This document shows positions 17,984-27,769 of a stretch of DNA of 64,000 nt, one piece after another (position 1 is the first letter of the stretch; the number at the start of each line of letters is the position of its first letter). Origin of the DNA: Paraburkholderia phytofirmans OLGA172 (GTDB taxonomy: Bacteria; Pseudomonadota; Gammaproteobacteria; Burkholderiales; Burkholderiaceae); NCBI RefSeq assembly GCF_001634365.1, contig NZ_CP014578.1, forward strand, positions 1,612,001-1,676,000, in the 5' to 3' direction. The notes below the pieces were generated by a model. That model saw only the letters and a program-made list of their open reading frames with translations. It was not told the DNA's origin and did no database searches. Made by a program: the position numbers and the translations under genes.

Positions 17984-18733
17984 ATGAAAATCCTTGTTCC
18001 TGTCAAGCGCGTCGTCGATTTCAACGTCAAGATCCGAGTCAAATCGGATGGTTTGGGAGTCGATCTAGCCAACGTCAAAATGTCAATCAATCCTTTTGAC
18101 GAGATTGCCGTTGAAGAGGCGGTCCGGCTCAAAGAGAAGGGCCACGCGACGGAGATCGTGTGCGTGTCCATCGGCACAGCCCAGGCGGAGGAAACGATTC
18201 GCGCCGCCCTGGCGATGGGCGCCGACCGTGGGATCCTGGTCAATTGCGATGGCGAGTTGGAACCGCTCGCGGTGGCAAAGATCCTCAAGGCCATTGCGGA
18301 AGAAGAGAAGCCAGACGTGATCATCCTCGGCAAGCAAGCGATCGACTATGACTGCGACCAAACCGGTCAGATGCTTGCGGCGCTGCTTGGTTGGCCGCAG
18401 GGAACCTTCGCGTCGAAGGTCGCCATAGAGGGCACTGACATGATCGTCACTCGCGAAATTGATGGCGGTCATCAGACGGTCAAGCTCAAGCTTCCGGCCA
18501 TCGTCACAGCCGATCTTCGGCTGAATCAGCCCCGCTATGCGAGTCTTCCCAGCATTATCAAAGCGAAGAAAAAACCGCTGGACAGGAAGCCGCTGAATGC
18601 CTTTGGCATCGACGTCGGCCCTCGGCTCGAAATCCTGAAAATGGCCGAGCCACCCCACCGAAAGGCGGGGGTCAAGGTGGCCTCGGTCGCCGAGCTCATC
18701 AGCAAACTCAAGACCGAAGCAGGAGTCCTGTGA
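17984..18733 (+). CDS. etfB: electron transfer flavoprotein beta subunit
   Basis: 249-aa EtfB/FixA subunit that binds AMP and supports the FAD of EtfA. Typical sequence: [20 protein letters not shown] at the start, [20 protein letters not shown], a nucleotide-binding [12 protein letters not shown], and the partner-recognition region [20 protein letters not shown]. Its TGA stop shares a base with the ATG of etfA, so expression is coupled. It carries electrons from the acyl-CoA dehydrogenase of this operon to ETF-quinone oxidoreductase. Confidence 0.95.
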   Translation: MKILVPVKRVVDFNVKIRVKSDGLGVDLANVKMSINPFDEIAVEEAVRLKEKGHATEIVCVSIGTAQAEETIRAALAMGADRGILVNCDGELEPLAVAKILKAIAEEEKPDVIILGKQAIDYDCDQTGQMLAALLGWPQGTFASKVAIEGTDMIVTREIDGGHQTVKLKLPAIVTADLRLNQPRYASLPSIIKAKKKPLDRKPLNAFGIDVGPRLEILKMAEPPHRKAGVKVASVAELISKLKTEAGVL

Positions 18734-19677
18734 TGACAACTTTATTATTAGCCGAACATGACAATGTGTCGGTCAAAGACGCGACGTCCAAAGCCGTGAC
18801 GGCGGCAAAGCTTCTGGGCGCTGAGGTCCACGTTCTGGTCGCGGGGTACGGGTGCGGGGCGGCAGCCGAAGCGGTCGCGAAACTCGATGGAGTCGGCAAG
18901 GTTCTGATCGCCGACGCGCCAGCCTACGAGCATATGCTGCCGGAGCCGCTTGCGGATTTGGTCGCGTCCCTGGCTCCTTCCTACGATGCGCTCGTCGCCC
19001 CTTCGACGACGACCGGAAAGAACGTGATGCCGCGGGTGGCGGCCTTGCTCGACGTGATGCAGATTTCCGACATGATGAAGATCATCGCGCCGGATACGTT
19101 CGAGCGGCCCATCTTCGCCGGCAACGTCATCGAAACCGTGCGATCAAAGGATGCCAAGAAGGTGATCACCGTTCGGACCACCGCCTTTCCGGCAACCGGG
19201 TCGGGCGGCTCGGCACCGATCGTAGCCGTGGACGCCGTCGCCGACCCGGCGATTTCGAGCTTCGTCGGCGAAGAGCTGTCAAAGTCCGACCGGCCTGAGC
19301 TCACCATGGCAAAGATTGTGATTTCAGGCGGTCGCGCGCTCCAGAGTCGAGAGAATTTCACCAAGTATATCGAGCCTGTTGCCGACAGACTGGGCGCTGC
19401 CATGGGCGCATCGCGGGCGGCGGTCGATTCCGGCTACGCACCGAATGACTGGCAGGTTGGGCAGACCGGCAAGATCGTAGCTCCAGATCTCTATATCGCC
19501 GTCGGAATTTCGGGCGCCATCCAGCATCTCGCCGGGATGAAGGAATCTAAAATCATCGTCGCCATCAACACCGATCAAGACGCTCCGATCTTCGAGGTGG
19601 CCGACTACGGGCTCGTTGCCGACTTGTACACGGCGCTCCCGGAGCTCACTGCCGAGCTCGCCAAGCTCGGAAAATAG
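18733..19677 (+). CDS. etfA: electron transfer flavoprotein alpha subunit
   Basis: 314-aa EtfA/FixB subunit carrying the redox FAD. The C-terminal FAD-binding domain is complete: VISGGRALQSRENF, YAPNDWQVGQTGKIVAPDLY, GISGAIQHLAGMKESKIIVA and INTDQDAPIFEVADYGLVAD. The start is ATG 18733, overlapping the etfB stop as TGATG; an upstream GTG at 18730 would add one codon. An ETF pair dedicated to this operon suggests a catabolic role separate from housekeeping beta-oxidation. Confidence 0.95.
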   Translation: MTTLLLAEHDNVSVKDATSKAVTAAKLLGAEVHVLVAGYGCGAAAEAVAKLDGVGKVLIADAPAYEHMLPEPLADLVASLAPSYDALVAPSTTTGKNVMPRVAALLDVMQISDMMKIIAPDTFERPIFAGNVIETVRSKDAKKVITVRTTAFPATGSGGSAPIVAVDAVADPAISSFVGEELSKSDRPELTMAKIVISGGRALQSRENFTKYIEPVADRLGAAMGASRAAVDSGYAPNDWQVGQTGKIVAPDLYIAVGISGAIQHLAGMKESKIIVAINTDQDAPIFEVADYGLVADLYTALPELTAELAKLGK

Positions 19678-19756
19678 TCCGCGTTCGTCGCAACGGCCCG
19701 CCCCCGCGGAAGCGTTTCAGGTTCATGGCCGGATTCACCCCAGAAAGCGAGTTACG

Positions 19757-21409
19757 ATGCCCACCCAATTGCCTGCCCGAGAGGGAATGGATTTCGACGT
19801 TCTCATCATCGGGGCCGGCCCAGCCGGCCTCGCGGCGGCGATTCGACTCAAGCAGATCGCGTCCGATCTTTCGGTCGTGGTTGTCGAAAAGGGGGCGGAG
19901 GTCGGCGCTCATGTCCTCTCGGGCGCCGTCATCGACCCGATCGGCCTGGACCGCTTGTTGCCGGGCTGGCGAGAAGATGATAGCCCGCTCAAGCAACCGG
20001 TCCTGGAAGATCGGTTTTACTGGCTCACCGCGGGCGGCGCCGTGCGTTTTCCGAATTTTCTGATGCCGCCGTTAATGAGCAATCGCGGCAATTTCATCGC
20101 TTCGCTCGGAGAGGTCTGCCGTTGGCTCGGCAAGAAGGCCGAAGCATTGGGCGTTGAAATTTATCCCGGTTTCGCGGCGACCGAAGTCCTCCATGGTGCC
20201 GATGGCGAGGTCATCGGCGTGGCCACCGGCGATATGGGGATCGGGAAAAATGGCGAACCGAAAGAGGGCTTCACGCGCGGTATGGAGCTACGCGGAAAAT
20301 ATACGTTGTTCGCAGAGGGCGCGCGAGGGAGCCTGACAAAAGCGCTGATTGCCGAATTTGGACTCGACCGGGATCGTGACCCTCAGAAATTCGGGATCGG
20401 CATTAAAGAGCTGTGGCACGTCTCGCCTGAAAAGCATCGGCCTGGTCTGGTGCAGCATAGCTTTGGCTGGCCGCTCGATGGGCACACGGGCGGTGGCTCG
20501 TTCCTTTACCATTTCGACGAGAACCTGGTCTCGGTCGGCTTTGTCGTCCATTTGAACTACCGGAATCCCTGGCTTTCACCATTCGAGGAATTTCAGAGGT
20601 TCAAGACACATCCGCGTATTCGAGACACCTTTGCCGGCGGAAAGCGGCTGGCGTACGGCGCCAGAGCCCTCACGGAGGGCGGATGGCAGTCGGTGCCGAA
20701 GTTGGTATTCCCAGGGGGCGCGTTGATTGGCTGCGCAGCCGGGTTCATGAATGTGCCTCGCATCAAGGGCAGCCATAACGCGATGCTTTCGGCCATGGCG
20801 GCCGCAGAACAGGTGGTGGCCGCGATCGCCGCGGGACGCTCTCACGACGAGCTCACGCCCTACGAAGAGAGCTGGCGCACCTCTGCGATCGGACGAGACC
20901 TGCGAAGAGTCCGTAACGTCAAGCCGCTATGGTCAAAATTCGGCACCATCATCGGCGTCGCCATGGGCGGCCTGGACATGTGGGCCAATACGCTCGGCCT
21001 TTCGTTATTCGGCACCCTCCGTCATGGCAAGCCGGATAACGCTACGCTGGAGCCCGCTTCGAACTTTAAGCCGATCCAGTATCCGAAGCCGGATGGACGA
21101 CTCACGTTCGACAGGCTCTCCTCGGTCTTTGTGTCGAACACCAATCACGAAGAGAACCAGCCCGTGCATCTGCACGTGGTCAATACCGACACGCAACGAT
21201 CGTCCGAGCACGACGTCTATGGGGGGCCGTCCACGCGATATTGTCCGGCCGGCGTTTACGAATGGGTCGGGGAAGGGGCAGACTTGAGATACGTCGTCAA
21301 CGCGCAGAATTGTGTTCATTGCAAGACATGCGACATCAAGGACCCCAACGGCAACATCACCTGGGTGCCGCCGGAAGGTGGCGGCGGCCCTGGCTACCCA
21401 AATATGTGA
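19757..21409 (+). CDS. electron transfer flavoprotein-ubiquinone oxidoreductase
   Basis: 550-aa membrane-associated flavoprotein that takes electrons from reduced ETF and reduces ubiquinone. The N-terminal FAD site is VLIIGAGPAGLAAAIRLKQI. The central region includes KEGFTRGMELRGKYTLFAEG and GIKELWHVSP. The C-terminal 4Fe-4S domain has its four cysteines in CPAGVYEW and NCVHCKTCDIKDP, and the protein ends in GGGGPGYPNM as usual. The frame is open from 19616, but the start at 19757 (MPTQLPAREGMDFDVLII) gives the family length. It completes the electron route from acyl-CoA to quinone inside the operon. Confidence 0.95.
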   Translation: MPTQLPAREGMDFDVLIIGAGPAGLAAAIRLKQIASDLSVVVVEKGAEVGAHVLSGAVIDPIGLDRLLPGWREDDSPLKQPVLEDRFYWLTAGGAVRFPNFLMPPLMSNRGNFIASLGEVCRWLGKKAEALGVEIYPGFAATEVLHGADGEVIGVATGDMGIGKNGEPKEGFTRGMELRGKYTLFAEGARGSLTKALIAEFGLDRDRDPQKFGIGIKELWHVSPEKHRPGLVQHSFGWPLDGHTGGGSFLYHFDENLVSVGFVVHLNYRNPWLSPFEEFQRFKTHPRIRDTFAGGKRLAYGARALTEGGWQSVPKLVFPGGALIGCAAGFMNVPRIKGSHNAMLSAMAAAEQVVAAIAAGRSHDELTPYEESWRTSAIGRDLRRVRNVKPLWSKFGTIIGVAMGGLDMWANTLGLSLFGTLRHGKPDNATLEPASNFKPIQYPKPDGRLTFDRLSSVFVSNTNHEENQPVHLHVVNTDTQRSSEHDVYGGPSTRYCPAGVYEWVGEGADLRYVVNAQNCVHCKTCDIKDPNGNITWVPPEGGGGPGYPNM

Positions 21410-21417
21410 CAGCAGTT

Positions 21418-21471
21418 GATTGAAAAGCATCAAGAAGCTTTCTATTTTGTGGGGGCGCATTCCCATCTTGA
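21418..21471 (+). repeat. long direct repeat upstream of the acyl-CoA dehydrogenase gene, copy 2
   Basis: Begins 9 bases after the ETF-quinone oxidoreductase stop and ends 65 bases before the acyl-CoA dehydrogenase start. The core TCTATTTTGT...CATTCCCATCTTGA matches 13911-13941 at 27 of 31 positions. Confidence 0.65.
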
Positions 21472-21536
21472 AGTCGCGTCATGCCAGCCGCGCTGCGCGA
21501 CCTTACCCGCAGAACTTCCGTGTTGGAGGAAAGACA

Positions 21537-23339
21537 ATGACCTATACCGCGCCCGTAAAAGACATGCTGTTCGTGATCAACGAACTAGCCGGCTTCGACG
21601 AGGTCGCCGCGCTGCCGGGCTTCGAGGACGCCGGCGCCGAAACCACGCAGGCGGTGCTCGAAGAGGCCGCGAGGTTCAACGGCAAGGTGCTGGCTCCGCT
21701 GAACTTCGAGGGCGACAAGCACGCGAACGCGTGGCGCGACGGGCAGGTCACGACTACGCCTGGCTTCAAGGAGGCGTTTCGCCAGTTTGCCGAAGGCGGA
21801 TGGCAGGGCCTCATGCATCCGGTTGAATTCGGCGGCCAGGGGCTGCCGAAGCTGGTCGCCACGCCGTGCATGGAGATGCGGAATGCGGCCAACCTATCGT
21901 TCGCGCTATGTCCGCTGCTAACCGACGGTGCAATCGAAGCATTGCTGACCGCCGGCTCCGACGAGCTGAAGCAGCGCTACGTGCCGAAGCTGATTTCTGG
22001 CGAATGGACCGGCACAATGAACCTGACCGAACCGCAAGCCGGTTCCGATCTCTCACTCGTGCGCACACGGGCTGAGCTGCAAGCTGACGGCACCTACAAG
22101 GTGTTCGGCACGAAGATCTTCATCACGTGGGGCGAACACGACATGGCCGAGAACATCGTTCATCTCGTGCTCGCGCGCACGCCGAACGCGCCCGAAGGCG
22201 TGAAGGGCATTTCGCTCTTCGTCGTACCGAAGTTCATGGTGGGCGACGACGGTTCGCTCGGTACACGCAACGACGTGTATTGCGTGTCGATCGAACACAA
22301 GCTCGGCATCAAGGCGAGCCCGACTGCGGTGCTGCAATACGGCGACCACGGCGGCGCGACCGGCTATCTGGTCGGCGAAGAAAACCACGGCCTCCAATAC
22401 ATGTTCATCATGATGAACGCGTCGCGGTTCGCGGTCGGCATACAGGGTGTTGGGGTCGCGGATCGCGCGTATCAGAAGGCCGCCGCCTATGCGAAGGAGC
22501 GGGTGCAGAGTTGCCCCGTCGACGGCTCCACGAAGCAGTCCGTCACGATCATCCATCATCCCGACGTGCGGCGCATGCTTGCATCGATGCGCGCGCTGAC
22601 CGAAGGTGCACGCGCGCTCGCCTACGTCGCCGCCGCGCACTGCGATATCGCGCATCGTCATGCTGATGCAGCTACACGCGCCGGACATCAGGCGATCTAC
22701 GAGTACCTCGTGCCGGTGGTGAAGGGCTGGAGCACGGAACTGTCGATCGATGTCGCGAGTCTCGGGGTGCAGGTGCACGGCGGGATGGGCTTCATCGAAG
22801 AGACGGGCGCGGCGCAGTACTATCGCGACGCGCGCATTCTGACGATCTACGAAGGCACGACGGCGATCCAGGCCAACGACCTGGTCGGCCGCAAGACGGC
22901 CCGCGACGGTGGCGCGACTGCACGCGTGATTCTTGCGCAGGTCGACGAGACGATCGTGGCGCTCGAGCGCCACGCCGCTTACGCGGCCGATCCGGCATTC
23001 AAGTCGATGCATCGGCATTTGAGCGCGGGACGCGATGCGCTCGCGCATGGGGTCGATTTTGTGGTCGCGAATACGAAAAGCGATCCGAATGCGGTGTTCG
23101 TCGGCAGCGTGCCGTACCTGAAACTCGCGGGGATCGTGTTGTCGGGTTGGCAGATGGCGCGCGCGCTGCTGGTCGCGACCGACAAACAATCAGACGATCC
23201 GTCGTTCTACGGCGCGAAGCGCGCAACCGCGCACTTCTTTTCGGATCACATCCTGCCGCAGGCACCGGCACTCGAAGCGTCCATTGTCAGCGGCAAGAGT
23301 GGTGAAGGCGGGCTCGCTTTGAAAGAAGAGCAGTTCTAA
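21537..23339 (+). CDS. acyl-CoA dehydrogenase (DmdC/long C-terminal-domain type)
   Basis: 600-aa FAD enzyme that introduces the 2,3 double bond into an acyl-CoA and hands electrons to ETF. It has the extended layout of the 3-methylmercaptopropionyl-CoA dehydrogenase-like group. The N-terminal helices (DMLFVINELAGFDEVAALPG) come first. The flavin-binding middle has MNLTEPQAGSDLSLVRTRAE and FITWGEHDMAENIVHLVLAR. The C-terminal catalytic bundle has GGMGFIEETGAAQYYRDARI and LTIYEGTTAIQANDLVGRK. An extra C-terminal domain completes it. The start is ATG 21537, preceded by GGAGG at 21523; the frame is open further upstream. Long-chain acyl-CoA or related substrates are possible. Confidence 0.92.
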   Translation: MTYTAPVKDMLFVINELAGFDEVAALPGFEDAGAETTQAVLEEAARFNGKVLAPLNFEGDKHANAWRDGQVTTTPGFKEAFRQFAEGGWQGLMHPVEFGGQGLPKLVATPCMEMRNAANLSFALCPLLTDGAIEALLTAGSDELKQRYVPKLISGEWTGTMNLTEPQAGSDLSLVRTRAELQADGTYKVFGTKIFITWGEHDMAENIVHLVLARTPNAPEGVKGISLFVVPKFMVGDDGSLGTRNDVYCVSIEHKLGIKASPTAVLQYGDHGGATGYLVGEENHGLQYMFIMMNASRFAVGIQGVGVADRAYQKAAAYAKERVQSCPVDGSTKQSVTIIHHPDVRRMLASMRALTEGARALAYVAAAHCDIAHRHADAATRAGHQAIYEYLVPVVKGWSTELSIDVASLGVQVHGGMGFIEETGAAQYYRDARILTIYEGTTAIQANDLVGRKTARDGGATARVILAQVDETIVALERHAAYAADPAFKSMHRHLSAGRDALAHGVDFVVANTKSDPNAVFVGSVPYLKLAGIVLSGWQMARALLVATDKQSDDPSFYGAKRATAHFFSDHILPQAPALEASIVSGKSGEGGLALKEEQF

Positions 23340-23516
23340 TGGGCAGTCGAAATCGTCTTGTCGAAATAGGTGCGTGTAGTAGCGGTTGTCATCCGTGCTC
23401 TGTTTCGATCATGGTCTGTTGTCAAACGCGTTGAAGATCGAGGCCAGTTGCTTACCCGTGAAAAGTCACCGTCGCTCGGCAGACCGCGCACGCGCTGCAA
23501 ACCCGCGGAGCGCAGC

Positions 23517-24530
23517 GTGACTGAGCGGGAGACGGACCTGCTGCACCGGGTTCTACGCTTTCTTTTGACGGTGGGGCTGCCGGTCGCCGCCGCCGTCGAA
23601 GTGGGCGTGCGGCCCTGGCTGGTCTACGCAGTCCTGAGTGCGATCCAGGCGTTCGTGGGCGACGAGGGCGGGACCTCGCTGCGACGCCTCGGCTACATGG
23701 CGATCGGTCCGATGGCGCTGGTGGCAGGCGCCGCGGTTGGGACTGCGACCGTGTCGCTGCCGCTCCTGTTTCTAGCTATCATCTTTGTGCTCGGGCTGTT
23801 CTACGGACTGGTCGAAGGGGGGCACGCCCATCTGTTGCTGCTGGCGCGGTTCATCGGCTACGGACTGGTGATGGGCTACGCGGTGGTGCCGCTCGATTTC
23901 GCGGACTGTGCCGCCGCAGCAGCCGCGGTGGCCGAGGCCTGGACGATCTCACTGCTTTGGGACCTCGCCCAGGGGCGGCTTCGCCCGCTCGGCGTCGAGC
24001 CGGTTTGGAATGCCATGAACATCGAGCTCATGGGCTGGCGGACGCGCTGGACCTTCGCGCTGTGCGCGGGCCTCAGCATTGTCGCCGCGACTTTGGCCTG
24101 CGCGTGGCTCGGTCTCGGGCATCCGTATTGGGCGACGTTGACCATACTGGTAGTGCTGCGCAGCGAGATGACGTCTAGCTCGGACCGGATCATCGAGCGT
24201 GTCCTCGGCACGCTGATCGGCATAGCCGCCGTCGCGCTGTTGGTCAGTGTGGCGCCCGGTCAAGCTCCACTCCTGGCCGGTATGATCGTCGCCGCGGCGC
24301 TGCGCTGGCCGGCGTTCCGCGTGCATGTCGCGCTGGGCACAGCGACGATCACCGCGTTCGTGCTGCTACTTGGCGAGCTTCTGGTCGGCACGCCGCAGGC
24401 GGCGACCCATCTGCTGCAGGACCGGCTGCTGGCGACCATGGTTGGGTGCTGCTTCGCGATGGCCGGGATCGGGCTGCATCGGCAACTCGGGCGCCGACCA
24501 CGGACGGCGCCTGCCGCGGTGGAGCGTTAG
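23517..24530 (+). CDS. FUSC-family membrane protein (aromatic-acid exporter-like)
   Basis: ~337-aa polytopic inner-membrane protein with about ten hydrophobic segments in two sets of five. The second set carries the FUSC hallmark GHPYWATLTILVVLRSEM, SSDRIIERVLGTLIGIAAVA. I chose the GTG at 23517 (GGAG 8 bases upstream) because the 49 codons before it have no hydrophobic or conserved character. It lies 178 bp after the acyl-CoA dehydrogenase and may export a catabolic intermediate, but this is inference. Its 3' end is followed directly by IS110 remains, so downstream genes may have been lost. Confidence 0.65.
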   Translation: MTERETDLLHRVLRFLLTVGLPVAAAVEVGVRPWLVYAVLSAIQAFVGDEGGTSLRRLGYMAIGPMALVAGAAVGTATVSLPLLFLAIIFVLGLFYGLVEGGHAHLLLLARFIGYGLVMGYAVVPLDFADCAAAAAAVAEAWTISLLWDLAQGRLRPLGVEPVWNAMNIELMGWRTRWTFALCAGLSIVAATLACAWLGLGHPYWATLTILVVLRSEMTSSSDRIIERVLGTLIGIAAVALLVSVAPGQAPLLAGMIVAAALRWPAFRVHVALGTATITAFVLLLGELLVGTPQAATHLLQDRLLATMVGCCFAMAGIGLHRQLGRRPRTAPAAVER

Positions 24531-24554
24531 GTCGTAGACCCACACAGAACGTTG

Positions 24555-24795
24555 GCCGGATGAACTGGGCATGCAACAGAACGACCTCGTGCCCCAGTGA
24601 GCGGATCTTGCGGGCCCACCAATGCGCGCTTCGGCAGGCTTCGAGGGCAACGCGGCCGGCAGGCCGTCCCGTCAGGAACACGATCAGGTCATCTCGCCCG
24701 AATCTCCGGTTAGCAACCTCGCCAGTGTCTGCGTCGACCCAGTACATCTGGAGCATCCGCTTCGCAATATCGAGTCCGTATGTCGTAGCAATCAT
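24555..24795 (-). pseudogene. IS110-family transposase, N-terminal fragment
   Basis: Starts MIATTYGLDIAKRMLQMYWV and continues through the DEDD-type catalytic region (GLDIAK for the first Asp, GRVALEACRSAHWWARK for the Glu) to LLHAQFIRP. After this it runs into the sequence next to the FUSC gene. Only ~80 of ~340 residues remain. The ~100 bases upstream to about 24890 look like the non-coding leader of the same element. Confidence 0.82.
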
Positions 24796-25112
24796 TTCGG
24801 GCCTCCGTTCCTCAAGTGGCTGTGTCGAAACCCGACTTTGGCACATTGACGCCGGCCGGTTTCGGAGGCCCCTATGCAACAGGCCTTCGTCCCCGGATGG
24901 GAGGGCGGTGTCCATTCCTACTGGGCCGGCACCGACCAACGAACAGAACAGACCATTCGACCCGGCCGTAAGCTAAGGAAGCCTGACGAAATTGACCGCC
25001 CCTACGTTTGCACGCTCTCGTCTGCGCCAGCCCGCAGGCTTCCGCCACTAATCGTACCTGCGCCCCGAGGCTTCACGTGCTAACACAGACGAAACGTTCT
25101 CGGACAGCCTCT
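24796..25112. other. IS110 leader and non-coding sequence
   Basis: No credible gene. The left part is probably the 5' end of the truncated IS110 element. The rest up to the DUF3579 stop has only short unrelated ORFs. Confidence 0.35.
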
Positions 25113-25439
25113 TCAGGAGGAAGGGGAGGTCAACAGCAGATCGTTGTCTTTGGCGAAGTTCAGGACGAAGTCGAAAGCGTGTGGCTCGACGTCACGCAGC
25201 CGGCAGTCAAGCACGACACATTTCATGTTGCCGATGATCATTGGGCGAACGTAGAGCGAGTATCGAAGGTGACGGTCTTTCTTCCTGATACCGCCGGCCG
25301 CAGGTCCAAAACACGACATCGCTCCGGCAAGACGTTCCGACCAGTCGCTTGGCCGAAAAGTCTTTCCGCTGTTCGTAATGCCATGTATGACATATTCAAT
25401 TAAACGTGCGTCGGTCATGTGCAGATCTATTTCGCCCAT
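25113..25439 (-). CDS. DUF3579-family protein
   Basis: Small soluble protein of ~108 aa of the DUF3579 family, found mainly in Burkholderiales, with no established function. The conserved core is all present: EYVIHGITNSGKTFRPSDW, AERLAGAMSCFG-type helix, YSLYVRPMIIGNMKCVVLD and FDFVLNFAKDNDLL. The frame is open to 25538, but similarity begins at MGEIDLHMTDARLIEY, so I take ATG 25439 (25418 is the alternative). It is a single gene between IS remains and mqo. Confidence 0.7.
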   Translation of the reverse strand: MGEIDLHMTDARLIEYVIHGITNSGKTFRPSDWSERLAGAMSCFGPAAGGIRKKDRHLRYSLYVRPMIIGNMKCVVLDCRLRDVEPHAFDFVLNFAKDNDLLLTSPSS

Positions 25440-26122
25440 TCGCGTGGCGGCGGGCAAGGTATTCCAGAAAAGGCTGTGGCAATTGCGGCGCAGCCCGCTA
25501 TGCCACCGAACTGGACGCTTCCATCCGGAACATCCCAAACGGGATCAATCCATCTGCGGCGGCGCTGAGTGAGCCGAATCAATTGATGCTCTACGGTATG
25601 AAGCGTGTGAATTGTTCAGTGAATGTGCGGGCGAGTGAAGCCCCGCGTTTGTAATGGACTGTTCCTGATGGGGGGCATTGACTTTTCCGGCCGGGCGGCG
25701 CATTTCGGCGAGCAATTTACATGGCCCCTGAGCGAGCCACCTGAAGCTCGCATGGCCCTGCACGGAGTGTCCGGACCGCCGATCGAGATGCGCTCAAAGC
25801 AATTGGGAATGGATTGCGACGCTCTGAAACCAGACTAAGGCCAAATACGCATCTCGCCAGGAACAGACCATTGCGGCTCCGCGACTAAATATAGCAGCGC
25901 CGAGACCGTAACATCGCAGTTCATCGGGACAGATCGCCGAATGGCAGGCAAGTCGTAGAGGCTTTTCACTTCTTTCCTCACCGCATTTGATCTTTGAATC
26001 GCTTTCGTTAGGCCCCCGGGGCGAGCGGAATGAACCCGAGGGATATGAAGGCGTTCGGGCAAGATCGGTCCACGTGAACTTATAGCAAACATTCTGCGTA
26101 TTAGCTAAGGCGGATTAGCACA
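25440..26122. other. region upstream of mqo, no confident gene
   Basis: Several short ORFs. The best candidate is an 85-codon frame on the minus strand (25835-26092) with LYDLPAIRRSVPMNCDVTVS. It might be a small divergent protein, but it has no recognised family and no clear SD. The mqo promoter must lie here. Confidence 0.3.
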
Positions 26123-27769
26123 TTGAGCAAAACAACACGAGAAGCGCTATCGGAGCAGACCAGTTCTGGCACCGCTCGTCCCGGATTTGTTGCTGAGGTC
26201 GAGAAGGTTGATGTTCTCCTGGTTGGCGGGGGGATTATGAGTTCGACACTAGGTATCCTGCTGCACGAGCTCGAGCCCAAATGGTCGATGATGATGGTCG
26301 AACGACTTGACAGTGTCGCCAAGGAAAGCTCCAACGGCTGGAACAACGCGGGTACCGGGCATTCCGCTTTGGCTGAACTCAACTACACCCCCGAAATCCC
26401 CGGTAGCGGAATCGATATCGCAAAGGCGGTCCGGATCAACGAGGATTTCCAAGTGTCGCGCCAGTTCTGGGCGTGGCAGGTGAAGCAGGGTGTATTGAAA
26501 CAACCGCGGACATTTATCAATCCGACGCCACACATGAGTTTCGTCTGGGGAGGGGAGAACATCCGCTTCTTAAAGAAGCGTCATGAGGCACTGCAAGCGA
26601 ATGCGCTGTTTCGATGCATGAAGTATTCGGAGCACCGCGACGAGATCGCGCAATGGGTCCCGCTCATGATGGAGGGCCGGGATCCCCGGCAGAAGGTCGC
26701 TGCGACCTGGTCCTCCATGGGAACCGACGTGAATTTCGGCGAAATCACGCGCCAATTTGTCGGCTACTTGCAGCGTCAGGCCAGGTCCACTCTCCTCCTC
26801 TCCACCAAGGTTCGGAATATCACGCGTAATGTGGACGGCACGTGGCGCGTGTCGTTGGCCGACGCCCAATCCGACGCACAGACGCGGCAAGTCGACGCCA
26901 AGTTTGTGTTCATCGGCGCCGGTGGCGGGTCGCTGTCATTGCTGCAGGCATCGGGCATCCCCGAGGCCAAAGAGTACGGTGCTTTCCCCGTGGGCGGTTC
27001 GTTCCTCGTGGCCGACAATCCCGACATCACGAGCCGTCATTTCGCCAAGGCTTACGGGAAGGCGTCCATCGGTTCGCCGCCCATGTCGGTGCCTCATCTG
27101 GACACCCGTATTCTCAACGGCAAGAATACGCTCCTGTTCGGCCCATTTGCTACGTTCTCGACAAAATTCCTGAAGAACGGCTCGTACCTAGACCTGATCG
27201 CCAGCACCAACGCGAACAACGTCATGCCGATGGTACGCGTGGGACTCGCCGAGTTTTCGTTGGTCAAATACCTGGCTGGCCAGTTGATGCTCTCGGATAC
27301 CGATCGCCTCAATGCGTTGAAGGAGTATTTCCCGCTCGCCCGGAAAGAGGACTGGCGCTTGTGGCAAGCGGGCCAGCGCGTTCAGATCATCAAGCGCGAC
27401 AAGACGAAGGGCGGCGTCCTCAGGCTCGGTACGGAAATCGTCTGCGCGCAGGATGGAAGTATCGCGGGCCTGTTGGGCGCATCGCCCGGCGCCTCGACTG
27501 CCGCACCCATCATGCTCGCCCTGCTGGAGAAGGCCTTCAAGGAGAAATTTCGCACGCCTGCGTGGCAGGCAAGGATTCGGAAGATCGTCCCGGGCTACGG
27601 TACACGGCTCGGGGCGAGCCCAGCCAAGGCTCACAATTCATGGGTCGCGACAAGCGAAGTTCTGCAATTGACGCCACCGCCAGCGATTGATCTGAGCGCG
27701 CCCGCCGTTCAGAACTTCGATACTGCTTCGTCAAAGCCGAGCAAGGCCGAAGTCGAGATGGCGCTTTAG
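26123..27769 (+). CDS. mqo: malate:quinone oxidoreductase
   Basis: Membrane-associated FAD enzyme that oxidises L-malate to oxaloacetate and reduces quinone, bypassing NAD-malate dehydrogenase in the TCA cycle. 548 aa with the diagnostic sequence throughout: [20 protein letters not shown] (FAD site), [73 protein letters not shown] and [10 protein letters not shown] near the end. The start is TTG at 26123 with AAGGCGGA ~10 bases upstream. No nearby ATG fits the family N-terminus. It is transcribed alone. Confidence 0.95.
   Translation: MSKTTREALSEQTSSGTARPGFVAEVEKVDVLLVGGGIMSSTLGILLHELEPKWSMMMVERLDSVAKESSNGWNNAGTGHSALAELNYTPEIPGSGIDIAKAVRINEDFQVSRQFWAWQVKQGVLKQPRTFINPTPHMSFVWGGENIRFLKKRHEALQANALFRCMKYSEHRDEIAQWVPLMMEGRDPRQKVAATWSSMGTDVNFGEITRQFVGYLQRQARSTLLLSTKVRNITRNVDGTWRVSLADAQSDAQTRQVDAKFVFIGAGGGSLSLLQASGIPEAKEYGAFPVGGSFLVADNPDITSRHFAKAYGKASIGSPPMSVPHLDTRILNGKNTLLFGPFATFSTKFLKNGSYLDLIASTNANNVMPMVRVGLAEFSLVKYLAGQLMLSDTDRLNALKEYFPLARKEDWRLWQAGQRVQIIKRDKTKGGVLRLGTEIVCAQDGSIAGLLGASPGASTAAPIMLALLEKAFKEKFRTPAWQARIRKIVPGYGTRLGASPAKAHNSWVATSEVLQLTPPPAIDLSAPAVQNFDTASSKPSKAEVEMAL

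Noticed and set aside
22053..23189. 378-codon open frame antisense to the acyl-CoA dehydrogenase gene
   Set aside because: Arg/His-rich antisense frame with no domain; the sense gene is full length and well supported.
25545..25763. 72-codon minus-strand ORF
   Set aside because: No ribosome-binding site, family or conserved context.
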